Shown: piece by piece, positions 13,150 to 24,800 of the stretch | How positions within the stretch are numbered: position 1 is the stretch's first letter | Layout of the letters: the number at the start of each line of letters is the position of its first letter | Source of the DNA: Gordionus sp. m RMFG-2023 | Taxonomy: Eukaryota > Nematomorpha > Gordioida > Chordodea > Parachordodidae | Assembly: GCF_954871325.1 (NCBI RefSeq) | Contig: NC_088777.1 | Span: forward strand, 32,651,366 to 32,715,365 | Reading direction: 5' to 3' | Length of the DNA: 64,000 nucleotides | Notes under the pieces: model-generated | The model's input: the letters and a program-made list of their open reading frames with translations, nothing else | What the model was told of the DNA's origin: nothing | Database searches by the model: none | Program-made: the position numbers and the translations under genes

Positions 13150-13153
13150 TTAA

Positions 13154-13743
13154 TGCGTAGGGTTTTCTTATTAAGGGATGTGTAATTAAGGGAGTTGACC
13201 AAAATATATCGCGTTGGTCGACAACAATATATATATCTTATTACGGGGTGATTTCTTATTACGGGTTGTCTAATTACAGGAGTTGAATTAAATATATCAT
13301 TTCGCTGTATGATAAAAATTGTTGTAAAATAAAAATAAAGTAATGAGTTGAAAAATAAAAGAGAAGTAGTTAATTTTATTATTTAAAAAATTTTTTTTTG
13401 AAAATTAATTTTGATAATTAATTAATTAATTTGTAGAGTAAAAAGAGTTGTGAACAAGGTCGTTGTAAAAAAAAGGGTTGTTTGTAATTGAACACAAGGG
13501 GAAAAAATGTAAAATTTGGGATGTTTGTGGAGAAAAATTACAAGAGTTGTTAAAATTTACGAGCGTGGCAAGTTTTGGCAAAATAATTATGGGGTGTCAC
13601 GATGTTGTAAATAAAAAAATTGGCGTTGTTTTTAAAAAATTTTTAAGAGTTGTTCTTTTCTTGAAGATTAAATTGTAATTTTTTTTAAAACTAAAATAAT
13701 TAAAATATTTTTTGAAAAATAATTTTTTTTAATTAATTTATAT
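13154..13743. other. A+T-rich 3' part of the Gypsy fossil, no gene
   Basis: The GTTG-rich wording (GGGTTGTCTAATTAC, AAAAGAGTTG) resembles the Gypsy leader and LTR tail. Part or all of it may be U3 of the 3' LTR, but the LTR start cannot be placed because the upstream LTR is outside the window. Confidence 0.5.
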
Positions 13744-14148
13744 ATGTTAGTCCACAAATTTATATATTTACCGGGGATGATCATTAGGATAAGTGTGTAT
13801 ACGCAGAATACCGAAGTACGATTAGCCGAATTCCCTCCGCCGGCGGTCCAATCAAACCCGATGAGAAGGGGACGAAATCCCCCGAGAACATGTTATCTTT
13901 GTCAATCAAGGGATCATTTACAAGACAGATGTCCACGAAGACCGAGGAGACAGTTCAAGCGGCAGCCAACAAGAGAATTCCCGACAGGACCTGTGATACA
14001 AGAGGTGCCAATATCAAGGGTGACGCCCACGGTGACAGAGACCTTGGATCCAGCGGGAATAATAAGCAATGGACCAACCGAAGCGCCGGAGATCGTTGAC
14101 TTAGAAATGACAGATATAGAACTAGATGCCTTTTTGAGGGGAGAGTAG
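13744..14148 (+). pseudogene. Gag-like fossil fragment with one CCHC zinc knuckle
   Basis: An open stretch contains CYLCQSRDHLQDRC followed by an Arg-rich and then an acidic, Pro/Thr-rich tail. The knuckle pattern C-x2-C-x4-H-x4-C is that of retroelement nucleocapsid proteins. Its G+C content is clearly higher than its surroundings. It differs from the four knuckles at 6586-7044, so it may be captured from another retroelement. Treated as a fossil. Confidence 0.55.
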
Positions 14149-14184
14149 TACCGGGTTGAGGGGGAATTCAATTTTCGGCGGAGG

Positions 14185-14575
14185 ACATATCGTAATTTAT
14201 TAATTATCATTTGTAGATTACATGTTTTTCATTTTAAAATAATCCATTTTCTAATATAATTTATTAATTATAGATTACATGTTTTTCATTTTAAAATAAT
14301 CGACTTTTTAATATTATTTATTAATTATCATTTGTAGATTACATGTTTTTCATTTTAAAATAATCGATTTTTTAATATTATTTTTTAATTATTAATTATA
14401 GATTACGCGTTGTTTTTTTTTAAAATAATCGATTTCAATATTATTTTTTTAAAATTATTAATTATAGATCACGCGTTGTTTTTTTTTAAAATAATCGATT
14501 TCAATATTATTATTTTTTAATTATTAAAATTATAGATCACGCGTTGTTTTTTTAAAATAATCGATTTTTTAATAT
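14185..14575. repeat. Six degenerate tandem copies of about 68 bp
   Basis: Units run AATTATAGATTACATGTTTT, then a T-run, AAAATAATCGATTT and TAATATTATT. The first three copies have TTACATG and the last three have the variant CACGCG or TACGCG, so the array grew in two steps. It lies inside the 3' end of the Gypsy fossil. Confidence 0.8.
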
Positions 14576-14841
14576 CATTTTTTTGATTAAAAAATATAAT
14601 ATTGTTTTATTATTATTATTATTGTTTTTTTAAAAAGTTGTTAAAAAAGAAAAATTTTTTTTTTTATCATTATATTTCTTTGGATTGAAATTTAAAGAAA
14701 TTAAAAAGTAAAAAAAATATAGTCATCAAGAATTATTTTACTGAAAATACAAAGTGTAGAAGAAAATTAAAGAAAAAGTAAGATTTTTTTTGTTGAATAA
14801 GAAAAATAGTTGAAGTCTTAAAGTGTTGATTAATAAAACAG

Positions 14842-14935
14842 GGTCGTTGAATTAAGCAGCCAAATTAAGTGTTGAACGGTTTTAAAAGTGAGAAATACCA
14901 AGTGTTGATCGTTTTTAAAGGTGAGAAATATCACA
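14842..14935 (+). repeat. Outer end of the 3' LTR of the Gypsy fossil
   Basis: Matches 9-102 with about four differences and ends in the same CA. The sequence that follows (GTAATTAA) lacks the primer-binding-like stretch, which marks this as the 3' copy. Confidence 0.8.
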
Positions 14936-16120
14936 GTAATTAATATTAAATTAATATCATATAAAGAAAAATTTTTAAATTTTTTTTAGGCATACAAATA
15001 TACAAGTAAATAATACAGAATACTTATCCAATTTATACAAATAGTTTACATGTACAACTTAAAAATATATTGAATCTAGTATATTAAAATATTTAATTTA
15101 GCGTAAATATACATTTTAAAAAAAAATATTGTATTTATAAAAATAATAAATATATATAATTACAATAAAATATAAGTAATTTTTGTTGTACATAACGGAA
15201 TTTAAGAAAAATATATAATTTAACAATTCTAGAAATTTTAAGAAATTTAACAACCAACGACTTCATAATACAAAGTATAATAATGGAAATATAATTAGTG
15301 CAAATGATTATATGAAGAAGAAAGGGGGAGGGGGATTTTAAATAATCTAGGGAAGAAGAAGAAAATCTAGATTGTGAAATTAGATTTTATAATCTGAATT
15401 CCTATGCGTTGACGTAAGTAGACGCCTTCTTTTGGATCTCCTGATTTTGTTCTTAAGGTTCTGCCAATCTTTTTGTATTAATATAAATTTTAGTAAATAC
15501 CTTAATCAAATATTTAATATAATACATAATTAATATTAAAATCATTTAATTAAATGGAATTAATATAAATTTTAATAAATATATAATTGTAATAATTATC
15601 ATAATATAATTTTAATATAATATTTAAAGTAATTAATATATTTAATTTAAATTAATTTGATATAAAGAAAAATATATAAATTGTATTAATATAAATTTTA
15701 GTAATATATAATTATAAAATTTAATATGATTTAATTATAATATAATAATTAATATATAATTAAAATAGTTTAATTTATATTATATATTTATAATATTATT
15801 TACATATTTTAATATTATTTACCTATTTAATATAATTTATTTATAATTCAATATTAAATATAATACAATATTAAAACATTTTTTTTATATATATGATATA
15901 ACTTAATTTAATAATATAAATATAGGTTAATTTTTTTTGTAATATTTATTCTAAAAAAATAGCCGAGGATGATAGGACTAGGAGTCATTTACTTACATCA
16001 TTTTCTGAATATTATTTCATGAGACTTATAGCTGGGTAGGATATAAAAAATAAATTTGGGGTAAAAGGGTAAATCAAATTATTCGTAAGTATTTATGCTT
16101 ATTATAAGATAAATTTTATT
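14936..16120. other. A+T-rich flanking DNA, no gene supported
   Basis: Mostly TAATATAATTTAA-type low-complexity sequence. A less A+T-rich patch at about 15390-15480 is open on the minus strand in two frames, one containing RTLRTKSGDPKEGVYLRQRIG; I could not match it to a gene or find good splice sites. Confidence 0.5.
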
Positions 16121-16176
16121 GGTAGAAGGTTTTAGTCATTTATCTTACTAACAACTTCTATTATCCAATATATTTA

Positions 16177-16930
16177 TTATTCCTATAAATATAAGATTTA
16201 CTCATATTTTAATTTTTTTAAGATTTCTAATGGTTAATGGGAATATGTTAATCTTTTTTCCTACTAGGAACTCCATTAATAAAATTTTTATCATAGGGAT
16301 TTATATTTTTTATTCCTATAAATATCAGATTTACTCATATTTTAATTTTTTGGGGATTTCTAATGATTAATGGGAATATGTTAATCTCTTTTCCTACTAG
16401 GTACTCCATTAATAAAATTTTTATCATAGGGATTTATACTTGTTATTCCTATAAATATGAGATTTACTCCTATTTTAATTTTTTTTAAGATTTCTAATGA
16501 TTGATGGGAATATGTTAATATCTTTTCCTACTAGGAACTCCATTAATAAAATTTTTATCATAGGGATTTATACTTGTTATTCCTATAAATATCAGATTTA
16601 CTCATATTTTAATTTTTTTTTGAATTTCTAAAGATTAATGGAAATATGTTAATCTCTTTTCCTACTAGGAACTCCATTAATAAAATTTTTATCATAGGGA
16701 TCTATACTTGTTATTCCTATAAATATGAGATTTACTCATATTTTAATTTTTTTTTAGATTTCTAATGATTAATGGGAATATGTTAATCTCTTTTCCTACT
16801 AGGAACTCCATTAATAAAATTTTTATCATAGGGATATATACTTGTTATTCCTATAAATATGATTTATTTTGTTAGAGGTTTCTAGTCACCTATCTTACTA
16901 GGAAATCTATTTATCATACGTGTTTATTCA
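16177..16930. repeat. Satellite array, period 133-134 bp, five full copies
   Basis: TTATTCCTATAAATAT starts at 16177, 16310, 16443, 16577, 16711 and 16845. Each unit also has CCTACTAGGAACTCCATTAA and TTTTTATCATAGGGAT. Divergent half-units flank it (from about 16120 and up to 16930). Copies are about 95% alike, so the array is recent or homogenised. Confidence 0.92.
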
Positions 16931-16967
16931 TATAAATATCTGATTACTTAGATATTACTTAAAAATA

Positions 16968-17140
16968 TTGTTATACGGCTCGATTTGAGTCGAGTTTTTA
17001 AAAACGGCTAACTCAAATTTTCGCTAGCAAAATATTGACTAAGCCTCGAGATTTAGCTAATAGATGCCAAACCTTTATGCCACCTCTGAGCAAGGTCTGC
17101 TGGCTTGCCTAATATTTTTTCGGATAAAATATTGAGTTGA
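16968..17140. mobile_element. Foldback MITE copy, right arm decayed
   Basis: The left arm (GGCTCGATTTGAGTCGAG, then TTTTTAAAAACGGCTAACTC) matches the arm of the complete element at 37648-37864. The right side keeps only AAATATTGAGTT. Confidence 0.65.
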
Positions 17141-17144
17141 AATA

Positions 17145-17580
17145 TAAGCCTAACAATTTTATTATTACTTTTGCAATTATATCAATAGTATATATAAATA
17201 TTATTATTGTGATTGATAAATATAAAATAATGATTGCAATTGTATAATAAGGCTATATAAAATAATGATTGCAATTTATATTTCAATAGTATATAAATTT
17301 ATATTTATTGAGACTATATATTGATGAAGGTATATAAAATAAAGATTGCAATTTGCATATCAATTATAAAATTATATTTATTAAGACACTATATTGATGG
17401 TGGTTTATAAAAATTTGTATATATTGCAATTGAATATTGATTGTATATAAAATGATGATTACAATTTGTAAATCAATAGGTGGTATATAAAATAATGATT
17501 GCAATTTGTAATTTAATAGTAATATATAAAATTATGGTAATTACTTTTTGCATATCAATATTATATAAAATAGTGCAAAT
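17145..17580. repeat. Degenerate tandem repeats built on ATAAAATAATGATTGCAATT
   Basis: The phrase AATGATTGCAATTTG with a following TATATCAATA recurs at irregular spacing of about 45-65 bp. No coding content. Confidence 0.6.
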
Positions 17581-17830
17581 TTGGTATAAAAAGCTTTAAA
17601 AAATGAAAATTTTGACAGCATGATCATAATATTGATAAAGAGTGATGTGAATTTTTAGCTAAAAACCAAATAATTAATAAATATCTATGTATGCATATAA
17701 TAGTTTTCTCTATTTTGAGAATATAAATAATTATTAGAAAATAGTAGATTTTTATTAAATTTATATTGGGCATTTGATTTATTGAATAATCTTCAATGGC
17801 TATAAAAGATAATTTCCAAATAAAACTAGT

Positions 17831-18102
17831 AGCATATTTTAAATTTACCTTGATTGATTGGTTGGAGTTCCTGAATGGATTATATCAAATGATACTAAGA
17901 TTAAAATTTTCAGGTTAACAAGATAGCATATTTTAAATTAACCTTGATTAGTTGGAGATCCTGAATGGATTATATCAAATGATGCTAAGATTAAAATATC
18001 CAGGTTAACAAGAAACATATTTTAAATTTACTTTGGTTAATTGGAGTTCCTGAATAAATTATATCAATTGATGCTAAGAAGAAAATTTCCAGTTAACAAG
18101 AT
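17831..18102. repeat. Three tandem copies of about 90 bp
   Basis: AGCATATTTTAAATTTACC, GAGTTCCTGAATGGATTATA and TTTTCAGGTTAACAAGATAG occur in this order at about 17831, 17925 and 18013; a fourth start follows at 18103. Confidence 0.8.
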
Positions 18103-18744
18103 AGCATATTAGTAATATATTCTATAATTTACCTGGGTTGGTTATGGTCTTAAATGATGCTGGAGAAAATATTTTAGATGAACTTTCTAAGCATGCAAGA
18201 GCTATAATATGATTATTTTATATAAGATTAATAAAAAATATACCAGTGCATTGTTTGGATATATGAAAGATATTGTTTTTAAATATCCCTTTACCCACAC
18301 ATGATGGCCTGGTGCATTTGTAATACATAGTAACATTGGCGTACGCAGCGAGGGTGGGAAAGGCAAATCCCCCCCCCCCCATCCCCCATCCCCCTTAGAG
18401 CCAAAAAATGCAGATGCCGGATATATTTTCCAAAAATATTTGTTTATATTAATTTATATTTGTTATTATTTATTCTTACCTCATATTAAATATATATTTA
18501 ATTACATTTATCTACTAAGTTATTTTATCAATTAAATTCGATTTTAAGTTTTCCGGCGTAATATTTACTTATTATTTTCAAATTTTTAGTGGCATATTTA
18601 TCTACCATTTTCAAATTTCTAGTCAAATAATAATTATTTCTGAAACTTCTTGTCCAACAGGGAAAAAGAAATTGCAAGTCCAACGAGATAGAGTCTCTGC
18701 CATCAAGCAATAACAGCTTTTAAGGAGTTAGAAGAGCTAATTAT

Positions 18745-19959
18745 TTGCTATTACTGAAATATCACAATGGCCTGAAAGAAATATTTCCTCAGAAGCTAGA
18801 AAATTATTGGATACAATAATGCTTATTCCAAATTTTATTTCTCATTAGAATGTATTATTTAATTATACTACTATTTTAAGTATTACTTTTCAAAAACATG
18901 ACATTGACTTGATTAAGAAAATGACAATTGCGGAGAGCATTTAATCAGAATTCAAGGAAATTAGGGCTAATGTTGATGAAGAATTTCATATTTTATATTT
19001 TATTGTTTAGTCAAAAGCAGAGCTATACGTGTTTAATATTTGTCTCCCTCGACTTGTAGTAAGGCAAGCTCATCGTTAAAACATTAATATAGGATCAGTA
19101 GAAGAGTATATCTTAAATCAGATACATTTATAACAAATAAATGAATTTTTAATTCATCATGCAGCACTTACTAATCTGCAAATAACTTCCACAAAAGCCT
19201 TCCCAACCTTTTTCAGATGGTTATAGAAAAAAAATATTTGTTAGATTTTTATTATGTATATGTTAAAGTATCTTATGATGCCTTACTAGCTGAATAACTA
19301 TGTTTATAAGATTAACTATGGTTAATATAGTCCCAAAAATTGTTATGGATGCTCTGCATTATTTCAAACACATTTTAGATTAAATTCCTAATGTATTAAA
19401 AGGGTTTATAAACTCTTCCCATTAGTAAACTAATGAGAGAACATTCTCTTTTTTAAGAAGAATAACAGAGGCCTAGAGAAGTACCATTTGCAGGGCACGG
19501 CCCGGATTTTTTTAAAGATTTTTACGGCCCGGCCTAGGTTTTTTTAAAAAATTTCAGACCCGGCTTTTAAAAAAAAATTTTTAGGCCCGACTCGGATTTT
19601 TTTAAAATAAATTATATTTATTTTTTATTTTTATAGCTAATAATAACGATTTCAAATATAGGCTGTTTTAAAAAATACAGTCCGGATTGGGTGATTTTTT
19701 AAAAATAATTTAGGCCTGGCTTGGGTGTTTTTTTATAAATTTTTGGGCCCGGCCCGGGTATATTTAAAAAAATTAAAATACTGTCCGGCCCGGAGGCCGG
19801 GCCTGCAGGTCTCTGAAAAACATAGCAAGATGTACAACATCTGAAAGTAGATTGAAAGGTTTGGATCTTTTGAATATTCATAGGCATTTGACGACAAGCA
19901 AGGATGAGATAATTGAAAAATTAGCTCAATCACAACGAAGATTGGATTTTACATTGTAA
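18745..19959 (+). pseudogene. hAT-2 transposase remnant, ZMYM1-like
   Basis: Recognisable blocks: SEARKLLDTIM near 18790, CLPRLVVRQAHR near 19050 and, beyond the nested element, TSESRLKGLDLLNIHR with the terminal RRLDFTL near 19840-19956, matching the C-terminal dimerization end of ZMYM1-type hATs. At least seven in-frame stops separate these blocks. The N-terminal half is missing. Confidence 0.75.
19491..19815. mobile_element. Non-autonomous hAT-like MITE with GC-rich ends, nested in hAT-2
   Basis: The left end is CAGGGCACGGCCCGG; the right end, inverted, is CAGAGACCTGCAGGCCCGG. The interior alternates T/A runs with GGCCCGG motifs. It interrupts the C-terminal hAT-2 coding sequence. A related piece is at 46563-46800. 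I did not find a clean target duplication directly at the ends. Confidence 0.6.
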
Positions 19960-20214
19960 ATGTATAACATACAAAATGCAATTATTCCTAAGAAACTTTT
20001 TGTGTAAAGGCTCAAAAAATTCAAATTTCTATTTTGGGTCATTTAAGTGATTCTTTACATTTAATTTTTTATAATTCACATTAATTTAAATTGTGTATTA
20101 AAAATATTTATTAGTCCTAATAAATTTATGCTTGATATTTTTAAAATAATATTTCTTAAAAAATTTAATTATCCTCCCCCAGACCAAATTCCTGCGTACG
20201 GGCCTGCATAGTAA

Positions 20215-20612
20215 TATTATAACTATCATATTTTCTAAAATGTGAAGGAATTATAAGGTAATATTTATATATTAAGTATATATTGAACAATCTGCTTGTT
20301 AAATTGTGCATACAAATTTTAAGCTTAAGCAAAATTTAGCAAAAAGTCACGCGACAAAACATCAAAACACAAAAAAAATTATATCATGCGGCACGATACC
20401 GTAAATTTAATATTGCTTATTTTTTTAAATAAATAAAGAGAAAATCATGCCATGGTATTGTGTAATTTTACCATTAAAAAATAAGCATTGGGGAAGCAAA
20501 TAAAAAAATGCTTATTTTTTTAATAAATAAAAGAGAAAAAATTTTTTTATATAATATTTTTTTCCTTACTTTTTTATAATAAAAAATTTTTCGTTTTTAA
20601 AATCCATATTTA
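20215..20612. other. A+T-rich spacer between two hAT remnants
   Basis: No open frame. It includes ATCATGCGGCACGATACCGT (20384) and a similar ATCATGCCATGGTATTGTGT at 20444, perhaps the decayed end of hAT-3. Confidence 0.4.
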
Positions 20613-21738
20613 ATGTTTAATAATTGTAATTGTATTATTGAAAATTTATTAACATTATCATTTAGCTCAATAAATTTTGATGCGAAAAAATGGATTATTG
20701 AAAAAGGAAGACCAAAACCAATTTTACAAAACTTAAAAAAAGAAATCAAAACTTGCATCCGTAATTTTTCTATCGATAAATATGAATGGCTCACTGGATG
20801 TGAAGTTTCTAATTCTTATATTGTTGGTCATGCCTATTATTCCCAAAGAAAAAATATGTTTGGAATGATAAAAGATTTTCGGATATGAATAATATTTCAA
20901 AGGCAGTTAAACGGCAAAGAATCAACCGCTCATTTTCAGTCGATGATTCAATTAAAAACATTTGGCCAAGTATTGAAAATATGATAGATTCGATGCGCAA
21001 AATATCAATTAAACAGCATAATTCTAAAAGTCAAATCAAATAGAGAAATATTGAAAATATTGATCAACTCTATATGCTTTCTTGGAATTCAGGAGCTCGT
21101 ATTCCGTGGTGATGATGAATCTTCTAATTCAGTAAATAGATGAAATTATATTGTATTAATTTATTTGCTCGCGGAAGAAAATTTATTATTAAAACATCAT
21201 TTAGAAATAGTGCAGTTTTTATTGGACTATCAAGCAATATTCAAAATGATTTGATTAATTCTATTTCATATGTCTTACACCAAAAAATATTAAATTCGTC
21301 GAATTATTAGATATTAGTAAATTCCAAATAATCAATTTCTATTAGATAATTTAAACGACACTTATTCTCAATTTTTCGACTTACACAAGCTGGAAACCGA
21401 ATTAAAGGTAGTGTTTCGGGATGTTGAATTTAGAAAGAAAAAGATTAATAAAATACTTGAATTTTTAGTATGCACCGATTTGATGAAAAGTATTAAAGAG
21501 TTTTTTAAATTATGCAAATCCATCTAAACTTTGGCTACAACAGCAAGTGCAGAATGGAGTTTTTATCTTAAAAAAGAATCAAATCTTTTTGCAGAAAGAG
21601 GATGAGCCAAAATCGATTATTGAATCTATCTTTGATTTCGATTGAAAAAAAATTATTAAAAAATTTAAAATCTATAATTTTTATAATGCAGTACTTGATC
21701 ATCTTACTCAAAAAAAGATGAATACCACTTATTTATAA
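20613..21738 (+). pseudogene. hAT-3 transposase remnant
   Basis: 20613-20888 contains KKWIIEKGRPKP, YEWLTGCEVSNS and VGHAYYSQRKNMFG, the TTF-finger region of a ZMYM/TTF-type hAT with its cysteines mostly lost. The far end (21535-21738) reads like the dimerization domain: TTASAEWSFS, then LSLISIEKK. The middle is deleted or frame-broken. The two parts seem to be one element in the same orientation; its terminal repeats were not found. Confidence 0.7.
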
Positions 21739-21767
21739 ATTTTAATGTTTTTATGGTTTGAGTTTGA

Positions 21768-22354
21768 CTAAAGTAAAATTTTTGATTGCTTCCCTATTAG
21801 TAAACTTGACGCTTCGTCACTGAATCTTAATATTGTTAATTTTAAAGGAACTAATACACTAATAAGGTCCTTTATTTGGGACCAATCATCTTCCGACAAA
21901 ATGACTTCACATGCTCCTTTAATAAAATCATTACAGAAATCTTTCAAACTTAATAATCGTTCTAGCATCATACAAATTGAGGACCAGCGTGTTGTGCATT
22001 ATCATTTAAATTAAAATATTATTACTTGTACTACAAAATAATTCACTTTCAAAATAATTAACGTATTTCTATAACATAGCATATTAATTTACATAATAAA
22101 ATATTATTACACTGGAAAATTATGATGTCAATCTCTAAATAAAATGGAAGTCCAGAAAAAAAATTGAAAGAAAAACGTGAAGAAAAAATAAATGATTCCA
22201 CAAAAAAAGTTAATAAAATTTAAATTATTTTTTTAAAAAATATTTTTATTTTCAAAATTTTTTACGACACCTAGAACCCTTGGACCCTCCACTTTTAAAA
22301 AGGGTCCGGGTTCAGCCAAAATACGAGGGTCCAGGGTCCGGGTTCACATCCCTG
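21768..22354 (-). mobile_element. Terminal fragment of another hAT (hAT-4), minus strand
   Basis: Minus-strand text LLSLKDFCNDFIKGACEVILSEDD is typical of the C-terminal third of BED-finger hATs, here about 65 residues. The right end (22338-22354) is the terminal repeat CAGGGATGTGAACCCGG read on the minus strand, followed inwards by GGACCCTGGACCC. The left end is missing. The satellite begins at the very next base, so this element interrupted or bounds that array. Confidence 0.7.
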
Positions 22355-24800
22355 CTCATAACTCACGAACGGTTCATTCCGTTGGTATACGGTTCTGGAG
22401 GATCAATTAACGGGTTACACATTAGCATAATAATCGGTAATTGATCCTAATTTTTTAAAATAATTACGACTTCACCTTATTAAAACGGTTATAACTCGTT
22501 AGTGATACTGATATTCGGTTTGGAGATTACTAACGTAAATATTAAATACTAAATAATTGACAAGTTTCAAAACATAATCTTCTTTATTATCGGTTTTGGC
22601 AAAGTGCCAACATTTTTTATTTTTTTCTTAATTCATGAACGGGTTTTTCCGCTGGTATACGGTTCAAAGATTCTGGAGGATCAATTAACGGGCTACATAT
22701 TGTCGATTATTGATCCTCACTTTCTAAAAATATTCCCGCTAACTTCATGTTTTTAAAATATAACTTGGATACGTTTAGTGATACCGATATTCGGTTTGGA
22801 GATTATTAACGTACCTATTGAATACTAAATAATTGCCAAGTTTCAAAACATAATCCTTTTAATTTTAGGTTTTGGCAAAGTGCTTACACTTTCTTGTTTT
22901 GTTAACTCACGAAAGGTTCATTCCGCTGGTACGGTTTAAAGATTCTGGAGAATCAATTAACGGGCTCCATACACATTGCCATAATAATCAGAAATTGATC
23001 ATCACTTTCTAAAATAATTCCGCTAACTTCATGTTTTTAAAATGGTTATAACTAGCTTACGGTAGTGATACTGATATCTGGTTTGGATATTATTAATGTA
23101 GATATTGAATACTAAATAATTGCCAAGTTTCAAAACGAAATCTTTTTTATTTTAGGTTTTGGCAATGTGCTTACACTTTCTTATTTTGCTCATAACTCAC
23201 GAACGGTTCATTCAGCTGTTTTCCGGGAGAAGATCAATTAACGGGCTACACCATAATAAGTTTCGATAATTGATCTTCAAGTCGTTCCGCCAGCTTAAAT
23301 AATTCCACCAGCTTCACGTTTTTAAAACGGTTATAACTCGGTTATGGTTAGTGATACCGATATCCGGTTTATAAATTAGTAACGTATATATTGAATATTA
23401 GATATTTGCCAAATTTCAGAACATGATCTTTTATATTTTTGGTTTTGGCGAAGTGCCAACACTTTCTTATTTTGCTCATAACTCACGAACGGTTCATTCC
23501 GTTATTTTCCGGATAGAAGATCAATTAACGGGCTGCACAATTTTAGTTTCGGTAATTGATCCTCATATAGTTCCGCCAGTCAAAATTTACACTTTATTTT
23601 GATGATATCTTACTTTACTTTAATTTTATTGACATTCCGTTTGAAGAATTCGGAGGATCAATTAAGGCACTAAATATTGGCTCTAACTAAAAAATGTTTG
23701 CTCAAATTTTAAATTTTGGCACAATGCCAAAATTTTTCTATTTTGCTTATAACTCACGAACGGTTCATCCCGCTGGTATGCGGTTTAAAGATCTGAAGGA
23801 TCAATTAACGCTCTATACTTTGGCATAATTTTCGGTAATTGATTCTCACTTTTAAAAAAAAATCCCATCACTTTACGTTTTTAAAACAGTTATAACTCGG
23901 TGGAGGCTAGTGATACCGATATCCGGTTTGGAGATTATTAACGTACATATTGAATACTACATAATTGACAAGTTTCAGAACATTATCTTTTTTATTTTCG
24001 GCTATGCCAACACTTTCTTATTTTGCTCATAACGGTTCATTCCGCTGCTTTCTGGATAGAAGATCAATTAACGGGCTACACAGTGGTACAAGTTTCGGTA
24101 ATTGATCCTCAAGTCGTTCCGCCATCTTCAAAATTTCACACTTTATTTTGTTGATATCTCACTTTCCTTTAATTTTTTTCCGTTTGAAGAATTTGGAGGA
24201 TCTATTAAGGCACTAAATATTGGCTAAACTAAAAAATGATTGCTCGAATTTTTAAATTTTGGCAAAATGCCCAAACCTCTCATTTTACCTGTTAATCACG
24301 AACGGTTCATTCCGTTGGTATGAGGTTGAAAGAGTCTTGGAGGATCAATTAACGCTATACACTTTGGCATAATTTTCGATAATTGATCCTCACTTTTTAA
24401 GATTTCGCTAACTTCGGGTTTTAAAACGGTTATAACCCGGTTGCGGTTAGTGATATCGATATCCAGTTTGGAGATTATTAACGTACATTTGAATACTACA
24501 TAATTACCAAGTTTCAGAACATGATCCTTCTTTTCGGTTTTGGCAAAGTGCCAACACTTTCTTTTTTTCTCATAACTCAGTAACGGTTCATTTCGCTGCT
24601 TTCAGGATAGAAGATCAATTAGGATCAACTAACGGGCTACACAATGTTATAAGTTTCTCTAATTGATCCTCAAGTCGTTCCGCCAGCTTCAAAATTTCAT
24701 ACTTTCCTTATAACTCATTAACCATTGATTCCGCTGATGTCTGGTTTGAAGATCAATTAAAACTCTAAATATTGGCATAGGTTTTGTTAATTGATCCTCA
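22355..24800. repeat. Satellite-like array, period about 275 bp, nine copies
   Basis: CATAACTCACGAACGGTTCA or close variants start near 22356, 22630, 22905, 23190, 23478, 23752, 24024, 24294 and 24572. Units share GGATCAATTAACGGGCTACA, the facing AATTGATCCTCA, GTGATACCGATATCCGGTTT and TTTTGGCAAAGTGCCAACA. Two alternating sub-variants exist (one with CCGCTGGTATACGG, one with CCGGATAGAAG). Copies are 75-90% alike by eye. No protein was recognised. Confidence 0.88.

Larger units (their letters stand above)
1..14935 (+). mobile_element. Ty3/Gypsy LTR retrotransposon fossil, split by two DNA transposons
   Basis: The same roughly 94-bp sequence ends at 102 and again at 14935. After the first copy comes a primer-binding-like stretch, and Gag zinc knuckles, protease, reverse transcriptase, RNase H and integrase follow in the usual Gypsy order, so the two copies are the inner end of the 5' LTR and the outer end of the 3' LTR. 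Several Gag CCHC knuckles and the YMDD-type reverse transcriptase wording suggest a Mag-like branch; this is inference. A hAT (868-6546) and a piggyBac (about 10810-13149) inserted later. The LTR tails differ at about four of 94 positions, so the element is moderately young. It is broken, with roughly six to ten interruptions besides the two insertions. The 5' LTR start lies outside the window. Confidence 0.85.
18334..20206 (+). mobile_element. hAT DNA transposon remnant (hAT-2) with perfect 8-bp target duplication
   Basis: CATAGTAA at 18326-18333 recurs at 20207-20214. The ends share CGTACGCAG (left GGCGTACGCAGCG, right CTGCGTACGGGCC inverted). A C-run at about 18371-18400 follows the left end. 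It contains decayed transposase and a nested small element (19491-19815). Confidence 0.85.

Noticed and set aside
21768-22354. hAT-3 and hAT-4 as one element
   Set aside because: The coding pieces run on opposite strands and belong to different hAT branches, so two elements are the simpler reading.
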